Part shown: positions 32,872 through 44,690 of the stretch, piece after piece | Layout: each line of letters opens with the position of its first letter | How positions within the stretch are numbered: the first letter of the stretch is position 1 | Source of the DNA: Beta vulgaris subsp. vulgaris | Taxonomy: Eukaryota > Streptophyta > Magnoliopsida > Caryophyllales > Amaranthaceae | Assembly: GCF_026745355.1 (NCBI RefSeq) | Contig: NC_079209.1 | Coordinates: 12,453,813 to 12,517,812, forward strand | Length of the DNA stretch: 64,000 nt | Direction: 5' to 3' | Notes under the pieces: model-generated | Databases searched by the model: none | Seen by the model: the letters and a program-made list of their open reading frames with translations, nothing else | What the model was told of the DNA's origin: nothing | Position numbers and translations under genes: made by a program

Positions 32872-34856
32872 TTGAGCAGTGGACCTTCTAACGACATATG
32901 CGGTAAGAGAGAGAGTCCACTTTTAGTCGCCTCTAATCAAGTCTCCAAAGTTTCTATAAAGAAAACAAGTTACAATGCTTTCCACAATGAAGGCATGACA
33001 CTTACTGAGTCACTGGCCGTGCCGGGGGTGCCTCATGCTGAGATACGACGTGCCGCCGGAGATAGGGGCTAGTCCACACACGGTGTAGCTCACGCGCCGG
33101 CTTGTGTCATACTGAGATTTTTTGCTATGTGTCGTATCGTGCTCTAGCCGTTATAAAGTTTGGTTCAAGTGTGAGCGTGACTATAGTGCAACAAGTATAA
33201 TATTAAGTTGGGTCGTACCAAGATTGTGCTAGGTTAACACAATGATAAGATAGCGGTTACATATGATTCTTTGTTAAAATGTTAAATGTTTGATAGGTAT
33301 TTAGGACTTTAGGGCTTAGACAACATCTAATGATAATATGTGTAGACTTGTTAATCGAGTCGCTCAAGTCCGACTATGGTTTGGCTACTTCATGTGATAG
33401 GTTTTGGGTCGGTTTAATTTGGATTACCGGTCAAAAAGTATTTTACCCTAAACCAATCTTATAGATTTAGGTCAACGTAACTGGTCTAATAACATTTATT
33501 TATAGGATTTGAGAGAAGGAAAAAAATCTACACCTTTTTTGAGTGGCTATCACAAATTTTGTAAACTTATTTAGTACAAATTTTTAGAAAATACTAGTCT
33601 TCTAATCTTATTAGCTTATAAAAATCAATTTATTTATTAGCACTTTAATATATGGCCTTAGTCCATCATTCATTTGAAGTTTTAAAAGCTTACAGTAAAA
33701 AACACTTAACATTATACATACCAGAAATATCTACCCCTATTATAACCACAAGTAAATAAAATCAACACCTAATAGCCTTTTTTAAAATTCCACCCAAAAC
33801 CACTTCCTATATTCCTATAGTTACCATATGGCTTACGGAAAATCTACATGAACACCACACGAGTTGTTTACTCATGTGAAATTTAACATAGGTTATTTCA
33901 TTAGAGGTTAGTTGTTTCTTAATGATATTGCACAACTTTTGAACAACGCTTTTGAAGGATATACTTTATGAAAATCCTAAACCCTAAATCACCGAATTAA
34001 ACTACAAAGAGAAAAATTGATGAACTATAAGGCATGAACCAGGGCAATGTAATACCACATAACACTATAAAGCAAAAAATGGTATATGTACTTCTAACTT
34101 CTTGATTTCAGACTCTCAATTTTCGAAATGCTATCCGCAAAATATTTCAAATTGTGCATCATGCAAGACAAAAACCAAAAATTAGAAGGGTGTATATATA
34201 ATAATCAAAAGCAAACACTCAAATTAGGATAAATTTACAAATTTAAAGTACTCCAATTTTCGGAAAACACTATTACCATAACAAAGGAATTGGGAATTAT
34301 GAAGTTCAAAAAATGATATTTTTTTCGTTAAATTCAGTCATTAGTGGTCGTAATTTTTGGAATGAATTCACGCAACTTTCAGTCACAAAATCTACAATAT
34401 TAAGATCGATAACTAAGGGATAGTGAGAGAGTGTAATCTAGGGGTGGATTACATTGAATTACAATTACAACATCTTACTTGCATATTTATTGTCTTGAAC
34501 AAACTTGATTTGCTTTGAATTTTAAGATAATGGTTTAGCATTAGTAGTGAATTAAACTGGCCCATTACCAAAAGGGGTGAATTATGGAACTGAACAGACG
34601 TATTAGAGAACTCAATAGATCAGTTGTGGATTGCTAGCTGTCGCACTCGGTTTCTGGGAGATTGATAGACTAATTGTTGTTAGAAAGTGCAAGGTAAGGC
34701 GTTAGAGTCTTCCAATTAGTGTAGGTGTTTTGCTCCCATGAATCTTGGATCTTGCACACTGATGAGATGGTTTATTATAATCCATAGCTCTGTTTATTTT
34801 GGAGTTCAAAGATATTTTCTTGCAATCTAATTAATCTAGAAAGCATAAAGGATGTA
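32872..34856. other. Intergenic DNA, no gene recognised
   Basis: Upstream flank of the UBTD-like gene. A short G+C-rich patch at 33010-33110 stands out from AT-rich surroundings but encodes nothing I recognise. Confidence 0.55.
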
Positions 34857-34994
34857 CTTCCTCCGCTTCATAATATAGTGCTTACTTTTCATTTTGAGTG
34901 TTTGTGCCTACTTCATTTTTTATTAATTTGTTTTCACTAAATTATCCTCAAATTTCACACAAAATTTCCAAATTATTCCTACCTTTCTTAAAAA
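34857..34994. mobile_element. Truncated Stowaway-like MITE
   Basis: One end only (CTTCCTCCGCTTCATAATAT, preceded by TA), related to 13404-13766. It is cut at 34994 by the Helitron 3' end. The missing half was not found at the far side. Confidence 0.55.
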
Positions 34995-36201
34995 CTAGTT
35001 TTGAAACCCGTCCGTTGCACGGGTTATTGTCTATTATTTTTTTGCAAAATTTTTGTTACATTGTTTATTTTATGTTGTAGTGAAATGAGATTTTTCAACA
35101 CAATTGTTATATAATTTCTCCATTCTTTTTCTATTGCGACAATTACCACTTTGAGTAGTTTCATCTAATCGAATCATTTCACTTTTGGTAAAAAAGCAAC
35201 TATAATTGACAATATCACATTTACTTTATGTTAATAAAACCATCATTAATTACTCAAATTGCCTCATCAAGTTGCGTTTACTTTATCAAGGATTTAGTTA
35301 TCCCCTACTCTAGTTTAACCCTCTATGCTAAACTACCCTTTTTTATTTTCTTATAAATCATGCCGAAACTCATTGTTGCAGTAGAAAAAGATAGAAAAAT
35401 ATTTGTCCTTATACTTTAATTTTTAAATTTGTTATTGTGATATATAAATTTTATATTTTTAATATTCAGTTGAATATTGTATCTAAGTCTATTATTAAAT
35501 AGTATTCCAATAATTCGTATGATTAACAATAGCTAACACATTTATAACATGAAAAATACCCGAATGATACTTTAAGAAAGTAGAGGGTAAAATTTTAATA
35601 GATGCAGGACAGAAAGAATAGAGAAAAAAATGAGTGTCAGCCACAACTTCAACTTTTAATTATTAGCACATGAACACTGACGCATATAGAATAAAAGATG
35701 AGAAAGCAAAATAGAAGATCATAATGACGGTATCATGAATAAATTAAATTAAATATAAAACTAACCTATATTAATAATCGAAAATACTATTGAAGAGAAA
35801 AAATATTTTCATCAATCATGACCATATCAAGACTTATCAATCTTCTCCTTTTTTTATGATCTGCGACCTCAAACAGTCTAGACACCGAAACCTTGATTTT
35901 CCAATTAGTTTTAGTAGAATTAAGTTCATTAAGAAAACAATAAAATCTGACACATAGATATATGAAAAAGAAAAATATAAATAATTATTTATACAACAAA
36001 TATTCTAGGGATAAAATAATTAGTCAATTGCATAATACCTCTGCAACGTCATTGACAAACTTTCATTTGATTCTTCATGCAATGTCATCATGGTATGCTA
36101 TAGGTTCAAAAATATATGTTTGTATTTTTTTATCTTTATATAACTCAATTTTTAAAAGTGTGATTTTGAAAAGCATAATTGCTATTGTTACATATAATAC
36201 G

Positions 36202-37720
36202 TGATGGGTTTTAAAATATACCGCAAGTGCACAGTGTCTGTTTAGCAGAAACTGGCAAATACAGGTCGATCCACAGGGAGAGAAGTTCTATAGATTTATG
36301 CTCAATCATTTAACTACTTCAAGAGAGAAAATTGATTGAAGAATTAGTAACTAAACTAGAATAAACTAGAACACAAAATGATGTAAGTTTATCAAATAAT
36401 TAAAAACCTAGGGCAATTTATCGGTCCACCATGCTTATACCAATTTAATCACTACAATATAGTTCAACAATACTTGGATTGAGGTTCGAATAAATAAAGT
36501 ATTTCGTTAATCCTTGGTCAGGCATTAACAACTCTTAGATTAACATATGCCAGTATACGGTCGCTCAACTTAATCAAGTCTACCTATTGTAACAAGCCTC
36601 TAATGAATACGATCTTTCGATTCTAATTCTTATTAGCTAAACATAACTCATGATATTGCGCAATTACATGAATTAAACAAGCATAACAAATCAAAAGGAA
36701 TTATTCGAGTTCAATCCAAATAACGAAGAACTCTAAACCACAATAAAAAAGGTATAAAGATGGCTTCCCTCTCTAAGCCCTAGAAATAGACTACTCACTC
36801 ATGATAATAATAAACTTAATAAACATAATACAAGTAGAAGAATTCATTAAATTAAACAAAGTAAAGAGGAATACCGAATGATTGAGGAACAATGAAAACA
36901 AAATCTACGATCTCTATAATCTTCAAAGGTAAAAGTTCATACAAAGCTAGAGAGAGAAAAACTAAGTGTTTAACCCTAAAAACGTAGAAAAATAAGATAG
37001 TCTAATCTAAAATTCTAAAAATCTATTTATACTTTTTACAAAACGGGCTAAAAAAAGGCAAATTAACCCGTCCCGAGAAACTGCCCGGTCGGGCGACGGT
37101 GATTGTCAAACTACGACAAAGAAACAATTCTGCCCGGTCGGGCGCGCAAGCGATTTTGGCTCCTTTCTCGCCTGGTTGACCGGGCTAACATGCCTTGCAT
37201 CCTGGTGAAATTTCATTTCGCCCGGTCGGGTGAAACCGCCCGGTCGACCGTGCGAAAAAATTGCGATTTTGCATCAACTTGCAAAGGTTGTATCTCTCAA
37301 ACCAGAAGTCGGATTGGGGTGTGTGACATATTATTGGAAAGCTCTTGAAGTCTAGTTTCCAACCCAACTAAAATTTCTTTATTATCAATTTTATATTAGA
37401 AGTTATGATCCAAATAGTGAACAGGTGTCAGTTTTGGCACTTCTTTCACTAACTCTTTGCTTCATTCTAACTCAAAATTGTCCCAAACGGATGCATTGTG
37501 ATCCTTCTGCAAGATATATTCATATTCAATGACTAATAAGCTCAATATTAAATAATCATAATCAATTTGCATCAAAATAACCTGAAAATCATTGAAACAC
37601 CCAAACGGGGAGTAGGAGCACAACTTATGTATTTCATACCATTATGCACCTAAATGCTCTAAAAGAAGTCTAAATGCAATCAAAATGCATCTAAAAACTA
37701 TATATAAATATGACATATCA
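36202..37720 (-). repeat. 3' LTR of the Athila-type element
   Basis: 1519 bp, starting TGATATGTCA and ending AAACCCATCA on the minus strand. At 37080-37255 it contains several copies of the palindromic motif GCCCGGTCGGGC or part of it. Confidence 0.9.
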
Positions 37721-37738
37721 AACTCCCCCAAGTTAGAC
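37721..37738 (-). promoter_or_regulatory. Polypurine tract of the Athila-type element
   Basis: On the minus strand, AACTTGGGGGAGTT abuts the 3' LTR start (TGATATGTC). It would prime plus-strand DNA synthesis. Confidence 0.75.
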
Positions 37739-39457
37739 CTTTGCTTGTCCCCAAGCCAACAAGACATGAACATGGAAATAATTGACTCACCCCTCAGATA
37801 GGAAAATCACAGTTCAAAATATTTTCATGACTAAGAACCATTCAAACAGGCATAATTCAAGTTCACTTGTTCAGATTATTCTATCCACCAATTGCCCAAG
37901 CAAGCAATCAAATGCGACTGCCTTATATGACATGCAAATCTTGAAAAGGCACTCACTAGGGTGTCACTCCACTCAACTTTTTTATGGTAGGCAATAAATG
38001 AGCCCGAACACTCACCATCCCAACCATAACAACCCTTCCCACTCACACTCTTATGTGTTTAGAAAGGTAATAATGCCACTCATCCTAATCATGTCGACTC
38101 AAGTAGCGAACGTGCTCTTTAACCTTGACAAACTGACTCCACATCAATCCAATAAACAATGTAAACACATGCTCAAGAGGACTTTTTTAGGGTTGTAATG
38201 GGGCTTAGGTGAGAGTAGGGAATATGTACAGGAAATGTGGTGGAAAAACCAAGAATGGGGGAGCAAAAGTCACTAGAAGAATCAACCAAAACACAAAAGC
38301 AATAACAATTGTGAAAGAAGGAATTTTGAACCTTTTTCAATCTTTCTTTTCTTTTTGTTTGCATTTTTTTCGATCCAACAATCACATTTATTTTACTTTG
38401 CTTATTCTTTCTTTTTTCTCAAACTTTGAACCTTACAAAATACAATCATCTCCATCCAAAGTAATTCATAAAAATCATCTCAGATACTAACTTAGACAGA
38501 TGCTCCCCCAAGCTAGGCTTGGGATTAATATCAAAATGAGGGCCATGGGCATGTAGTGAGGTTTAGTAACATGAAATAGTCATTAGGCTCAGTGGGGCTA
38601 AGGAGGATAATAGTATATAAAAAAAATCACTTTGAGGCTCAAAAATCAAACAAAAGGACACCTCTATCATAGCAATTGCCACAAGTCATCAGATATCAAT
38701 AAGTACGTTGTCAAATTCAAGATCAGTCAGCTAATGAGGAACTAACACATAAGAAACAGAATGTATATAGATATAAATCCATTGGTAAGAATGAATCCTC
38801 ACAGTCTAACCAATTCAAGTATGCAGTCAAGATAAGCGCGTTATCATCAAAACTCACTTAAGGTCAAGGTATTTAAAGTTCACATTCCAGCATCACAAAC
38901 TCAAGTGCCCAGCTATCCGGATAAAGAGTCCAAATACACTTTCAAAGAACATCACGGGACACCGGGAAGCAATCAAACCAATCCAGTCAAATCACATTTT
39001 TGGTATTTTTTCAGCAATATTTGGTTTTTTTTCCGAAAGCAAATAAATCTAGCCTAAGAAAGCAAAAAATCTACACTAAAAAGGCAGTAAAAGAGAGAGA
39101 ATACTGCAAGATGAACTATAAGACGATGCTCAGAGGAAAAATTAATGTTAGTACTCTCCCGCTCTCTCACTCTCTAAAAGGGAAAAAATGAAAAAATAAA
39201 AATAAAAAGATAAGAGAAAAAAAACTACGGGTTGCCTCCCGCACAACGCTGGTTTATAAAGGTCCCCACACTATCATATTACCTCCTCAATCTCAAATCG
39301 GAGGGGATTGGCAATGAGTTCCCCCCCCCCCCCTCCATCAAATATTTTCCTCATAAGACTGCCACTATGGCTTGTAGTCAGGCATGTTACCTCAGGTGCA
39401 TAGGTAGATTGCACATTTTTTCATACCCATCGATCTTTTTCCCTTTTCAACCTGAGG
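37739..39457 (-). other. Noncoding 3' internal region of the Athila-type element
   Basis: About 1.7 kb where reverse transcriptase and integrase would be expected. Only short unrelated open frames are seen. A poly(C) run lies at 39321-39332. Confidence 0.7.
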
Positions 39458-40205
39458 TCACTCCAAATCGATAATGCATGCATTGACTTTAGCATCGATG
39501 CCTGGGGAAGCATCCATAGTAAGTGCAACCTCTAGAGGGTCAGTAGAAAGCATGTGGGGGTTTGTAGATAGAACAGTCTCCTCAACAATATCCATCCTAT
39601 AACAAGTTTGCTCAAGCATAGGAGACTTAACAGCATTGGTTAGTTCAAAAGTGACATTATCATCACCAACACTCAAAGTTAATGACCCAGACTTGACATC
39701 TATAACAGCATCAATAGTACAAAAAAACGGCCTACCAAGAATAATAGGAATTTGGGTATCCTCCTCCATATCAAGCACAACAAAATCAACAGGAATATAA
39801 AACTTTTCCACCCTAACAGGGACGTCTTCTAAAACACCTGAGGGTATTTTATAGAACGATCAACCATTTGCAAAGTAATTTGATGCACTTAAGTGCTCCC
39901 ATATTCAGTTTTTTACAAACAGATAAAGGCATGACAGACACAGATGCACCTAAATCACATAATGCCTTATATATAAATAATGCACCTACATGGAAAGGGA
40001 TGGAAAACCTACCAGAATCCTTCAACTTAGGTGGGGTTCTATTTTGTAAAACAGCACTACACTCTTCAGTTAGAGCGACTTGATCTACCCCACCAAAGTC
40101 TTCCTTTTTAGTAATCATGTCTTTTAAAAACTTAGCATAAACAGGCACTTGAGAAATAAGTTCAGTAAAAGGCATTGTTACCTCAAGGTTCTTGACCAGA
40201 GTCAA
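39458..40205 (-). pseudogene. Athila-type aspartic protease region
   Basis: Two frames joined by a break at about 39812-39850. The upstream part carries ALCDLGASVSVMPLSVCKKL, where DLGAS is the protease active-site loop of plant gypsy elements. The downstream part carries EDTQIPIILGRPF and AVIDVKSGSLTLSVGD, the usual C-terminal half. The protease would mature gag. The frameshift makes this copy defective. Confidence 0.85.
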
Positions 40206-40235
40206 GAACTTACCAAGTTGTTGCTCGACCTTTGA

Positions 40236-41967
40236 CTATTGCATCCTATGGGGAAAAGGTAGCCTTGGTGAAATAGGTATTTCAAAAACCTTTTCCTCCC
40301 GCTTTCTAGTCTGATCTTTCTTAGCTAGTTCGACCTCAGACATCGAACTCTTCTCCGCTTCTTCTTCTACCACCTCCTTCTCGTTGCTAGGAGCGGCATC
40401 ATCAATGGGCATGGGAGGAGCATCATAAACAGTGCCGCTACGAAGTGTAATGGCATTGACAGTCTCCTTGGGGATGGGTTGCCCTGGCAGATAACGTGGT
40501 TGCCTCTGTGCATTATTTTCGACCACTTGAGCAAGTTGAGTCTCCAAGTGTTTGGTAGTGTTCTTCAACTCCTTAATGCTCTCCTCATGATTTTTCTGCA
40601 TATAAACCATCATTTTCATTAGATCGGACATAGTGGGTTCTTGAGAGCTGGCATTCTGAGAAGCCTGCTGCTGGTAGCCTTGGTGTGAAGGCCTAATGAA
40701 ACCAGGAGGAGGGTTCTGAGGAGCCCCTTAATAATATTGTTGTCTAGCAGTTGTGGTGGTGGATTTTGATGAGGTAGTTGGTAGGATGTTTGCGACATAG
40801 GTGGAGGGTTCTGAACATTATTGTTTTTATAGGATAAATTAGGACGATCTCTCCAACCTGGGTTGTATGTGTTAGAGTATGGGTTGTGTGGAGGTCTCTG
40901 CTGAAAAACATTTGCATGCTACATCTAATTCGGATCAGGGTGATTGTAGCAATAATTATGACCAAAGTGGTCTTGAACACCACACACTTCACAAAATAAA
41001 GAAGTAATAGGAGCCATGGAAGACATCGCATTAATACTCATAGGAGGAGTACTAGACTGCGAAGATTTCAGGGGGTCCATCTTCATGCTCAACTGGGCTA
41101 CTTGTGAAGACAACAAGGCATATGCATCAGCATCCAACTTTTTCTTTATAATAGTCCTTGAGGAACTATGATCATTCGCTGCTAAGTTGGCCAGAAAATT
41201 ATACCCTTCATCCACCTCCTTATCTAGGAAGACAATCCCTACAGATGAATCAATTGTACTCTTGATATGGGGTACTAGACCATTGTAGAATGCTTGCGTG
41301 ATGAACCACTTGTCAAGGTTGTGGTGTGTGCATTCTCTCTGTAGGTCCTTGAACTTATTCCATGCTTCCTTCAGTGTTTCATCGGGTTCTTGATGAAAGG
41401 TAGCAAGCTTATGTCTTATTTCTACAGTCTTGGTGGGAGGGTAGTACTCTTTCAGGAATGCTTCAGATATAGCACTCCACTCAGTTTCATTAACATCATT
41501 TAGCCATTTTTGCGCCTTGTCCTTTAATGAAAATTCGAAGACCATGACCTTCAACTGACCAGGAGTGACCTCTTGATGATTAACGATATGACAGAGTTGT
41601 TGAAACCATTGTAAATTGATTTGCAGGGTCTTTAGATTAATGAGATCAGGCTTGATTTCGAAGATGCTGCCTGTATATCAGGCATAGTAGGGCTTGTGGG
41701 AACATTGCCAGGAGAAGGTACCCCATAAAACTTCAATGACTTGAGGGGCATGATTGATTCGGTTGGTTCTTCTGTGGTTTTTCCCTGATTAGCAGACTGC
41801 TTTTTCTTCTTTTGTGTCTTCTTGAGTTGTCGGAGGGTTTTCTCAAGATCAGGTGGAACTGGAGTACATGTTCTTTTAGACCTGGGCATAAAAGAAACAA
41901 AGAAAAATGTGCAGTGAGATGGCCTCAATTGGAACTTGAAGTTCCAATAAGATAGCAGATAATTCAA
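40236..41967 (-). pseudogene. Athila-type gag
   Basis: Three open blocks on the minus strand. 41967-41632 holds the basic N-terminus. 41554-40925 holds the capsid-like retrotransposon gag domain (FSLKDKAQKWLNDV, AFLKEYYPPTKTVEIRH, TLKEAWNKFKDLQRECTHH, FYNGLVPHIKSTID) and a zinc-knuckle-like CEVCGVQDHFGHNY. 40631-40236 holds a coiled-coil-like stretch and VNAITLRSGTVYD, typical of the gag-protease linker. Breaks near 41600 and 40700-40920 interrupt it. In plant gypsy knuckles the residue at the Tyr position is normally the last Cys. Confidence 0.85.
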
Positions 41968-41975
41968 ATAATCAA

Positions 41976-42358
41976 GGGTTTTTCTACGTTATACCCTTGT
42001 GTTTCTTCAATTTCTACGTTTTACCCCAACTTTTTAAAAATTCCACACGGTACCCTCAAGCTTACCTTTTTTAATGCACGATGCCCAAACTGCTTCTTAA
42101 ATGTCATTAATTTCATTAATTTTTTTAAATTTATTGGAACTAATTTGACTTATACATAATTTAACCCTTAGAGGGTTATTCACTAATTAGATTCGTTCCA
42201 CCGGAATATCAAAAATAGACTAAATTAATGATGTATAATCAGCGGTAGGGGCATTGTCCATTAAAAAAGGTAAGTTTAAGGGTACTATGTAGAATTTTGA
42301 AAAGTTTGGGGTACAACGTAGAAATTGAAAAAATACAAGGGTAAAACGTAGAAAAACC
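41976..42358. mobile_element. MITE with modular 30-bp inverted repeats, inside the Athila-type element
   Basis: 383 bp with inverted repeats of about 100 bp. The left arm contains three tandem modules beginning TTTCTACGTTATACCC (41981), TTTCTACGTTTTACCCC (42011) and TTCCACACGGTACCC (42041), an exact 30-bp period. The right arm mirrors them (CGTAGAAAAACC at the end). It is inserted between the primer-binding site and gag. No clear TSD. It shares its architecture and part of its sequence with 10569-12100. Confidence 0.75.
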
Positions 42359-42387
42359 CAAAAATCATAAAGCTATAGAAACTAGCC

Positions 42388-42414
42388 GTCTCCCCGACAA
42401 CGACGCCAAAAACT
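42388..42414 (-). promoter_or_regulatory. Primer-binding site of the Athila-type element
   Basis: Directly downstream of the 5' LTR on the minus strand, TTTTTGGCGTCGTTGTCGGG matches the characteristic Athila primer-binding region (family form TTGGCGCCGTTGCCGGGGA) with C-to-T changes consistent with decay of methylated cytosines. Confidence 0.82.
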
Positions 42415-43920
42415 TGATGGGTTTTCAAATATACCGCAAGTGCACGGTGTCTGTATAGCAGAAACTGGCAAATACAGGTAGGGAGAGGAGTTCTATAGAT
42501 TTATGCTCAATCATTTAACTACTTCAAGAGAGAAAATTGATTGAAGAATTAATATCTAAACTAGAATAAACTAGAACACAAAATGATGTAAGTTTATCGA
42601 ATAATTAAAAACCTAGGGTAATTGATCGGTCCACCATGCTTATACCAATTTAATCACTACAATATAGGTCAACAATACTTGGATTGAGGTTCGAATAAAT
42701 AGAGTATTTTGTTAATCCTTGGTCAGGCATTAACAACTCTTAGATTAACATATGCCAGTATGGTCGCTCAACATAATCAAGCCTACCTATTGTAACAAGC
42801 CTCTAATGAATACGATCTTTCGATTCTAATTCTTATTAGCTAAACATAACTCATGATATTGTGCAATTACATGAATTAAACAAGCATAGCAAATCAAAAG
42901 GAATTATTCTAATTCAATCCAAATAACGAAGAACTCTAAAACACAATAAAAAAGGTATAAACATGGCTTCTCTCTCTAAGCCCTAGAGATAGACTATTCA
43001 CTCATGATAATAATAAACTTAATAAACATAATGCAAGTAGAAGAATTCATTAAATTAAAAAAAGTAAAGAGGAATACCGAATGATTGAGGAACAATGAAA
43101 ACGAACTCCACGATCTCTATAATCTTCAAAGGTAAAAGTTGATACAAAGCTAGAGAGAGAAAAAGTAAGTTTTTAGCCCTAAAAACGTAGAAAAGAAGAT
43201 AGGCTAATCGAAAATACAAAAAATCAATTTATACTTTTTACAAAACCGACTAAAAAAGCAAATTAACTCGTCCCGAGAAACTGCCCGATCGGGCGACGGT
43301 GATTCTCAAACGACGACAAAGAAACAATTTCGCCCGGTCGGGCGCGCAAGCGATTTTGGCTCCTTTCTCCCCCGATTGACCGGGCTAACATGCCTTGCAT
43401 CCTGGTGAAAATTTCATTTCGCCCAGTCGGGCAAAATCGCCCGGTCGACCGTGCGGGAAAACTGCGATTTTACGTAACTTGCGAAGGTTGTATCTCTCAA
43501 ACCAGAAGTCGGATCGGGGCGTGTGACATATTATTGGAAAGATATTGAAGTCTAGTTTCCAACCCAACTAAAATTTCTTGATTATCAATTTACTATCAAA
43601 AATTATGATTCGAATAGTGAATAAGTGTCAGTTTTGGCACTTCTTTCACTAACTCTTTGCTTCATTCTAACTCAATTGTCCCAAACGGATGCATTGTGAT
43701 CCTTGTGCAAGATATCTTCATATTCAATGATTAATAAGCTTGATCGTAAATAATCATAATCATTTTGCATCAAAATAACCTGAAAATCATTAAAACACGC
43801 AAATGGGGAGTAGTAGAGCACAACTTACGTATTTCATGCCATTATGCACTTAAATGCTCTAAAAGAAGTCGAAGTGCAATCAAAATGCATATAAAAACTA
43901 TATATAAATCTGACATATCA
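42415..43920 (-). repeat. 5' LTR of the Athila-type element
   Basis: 1506 bp, near-identical in layout to 36202-37720. Small differences include a 10-bp deletion after CAAATACAGGT and many point changes. The GCCCGGTCGGGC motif block is at 43280-43455. Confidence 0.9.
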
Positions 43921-44285
43921 ATACGCTATTTTTATAGTTAATTTTATATGTATTTAAAATAAATAATAAATAATCAGTTATTGTTCATCTAAATAAATGA
44001 ATTTTCATAATTTGTAAAATTATGTTGTATATGGAACTTATTTCGAAACATATTTCAAACACTCTCGATGGTAAAAAAATATAATATTGTGAATTATGTA
44101 GCAAAAGCAATGTTCAATAGTTGAATAATTTAGGTTGTTTATTTCAAAATCAAAATGTAATCTTCACTTATTAAAAACACCTTATATGTATTTATATCTA
44201 TGTTAAACACTCTTTTTTTCCAATAAAAACTAAAAAGAATGACATGTCATGCTTAGGTGGAGCTCTCTATAATATTCTAAGGTTG

Positions 44286-44651
44286 TTTTTGTAAAATCAT
44301 ACTCTAATTTTTTCATCATATTGCTACAAATTTTAATTTTTGCTGTAATAGCAAAATTTCCTTAATAATTTTTGTTGGAATACTAAATCCACCCCTTATT
44401 CCCCCCCCCCCCTTTTTTTTACCAAGACACACTCTTGATTTTAAAATGTCTGATTCATATACACCTCTACCTTGTAGAAGTTTATTAAAACTCTAGAGGA
44501 TAAGAACTTGTAAGACTGAGGTTTTAAGAAGATAATGTGTTTGATCCTATAACCTATGATAAAATGCTATAGTCACATACAGTACACTATAGTTATAACT
44601 ATTATTATTTTTATCTAAAAAAAAGATTAAATAATGCCACAAAAGATGAAA
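44286..44651. other. AT-rich spacer, no gene
   Basis: Includes a short poly(C)/poly(T) tract at 44401-44420. Nothing else recognised. Confidence 0.5.
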
Positions 44652-44690
44652 TTGTCCCAAACGGATGCATTGTGATCCTTGTGCAAAATA
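44652..44690. repeat. Displaced fragment of the Athila LTR
   Basis: ATTGTCCCAAACGGATGCAT and the following 19 bp match 43677-43715 of the neighbouring LTR with one or two changes. It lies exactly where the first bases of the SIRE LTR should be. Confidence 0.85.

Larger units (their letters stand above)
36202..43920 (-). mobile_element. Athila-type (Ty3/gypsy) retrotransposon, gag-protease only, complete ends
   Basis: A 7719-bp minus-strand element with two long LTRs and an exact 5-bp TSD, ATACG (36197-36201 and 43921-43925). From its 5' end it reads LTR (42415-43920), primer-binding site, a MITE insertion, gag, protease, about 1.7 kb of noncoding DNA, polypurine tract, LTR (36202-37720). No reverse transcriptase, RNase H or integrase was found, so it needs enzymes in trans. 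This layout matches non-autonomous terminal-repeat elements with only a gag region (TR-GAG-like). Confidence 0.88.
34995..44285 (-). mobile_element. Probable Helitron split by an Athila-type retrotransposon
   Basis: The minus-strand 3' end is clear: hairpin CCCGTGCAACGGACGGG, then 8 nt later a terminal CTAG with flanking T. The 5' end is less certain; GCTCTCTATAATATTCTAAG near 44265-44285 resembles a mutated Helitron start. Removing the 7.7-kb retrotransposon and one TSD copy leaves about 1.57 kb of noncoding AT-rich DNA. No Rep/helicase. Confidence 0.45.

Noticed and set aside
33010..33110. G+C-rich patch as a possible exon or CpG promoter
   Set aside because: No splice-consistent or conserved peptide in any frame and no clear gene downstream.
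38173..38490. Overlapping frames on both strands within the Athila-type element
   Set aside because: No similarity to pol domains, and both are short and in low-complexity AT-rich DNA. Not counted as reverse transcriptase or integrase.
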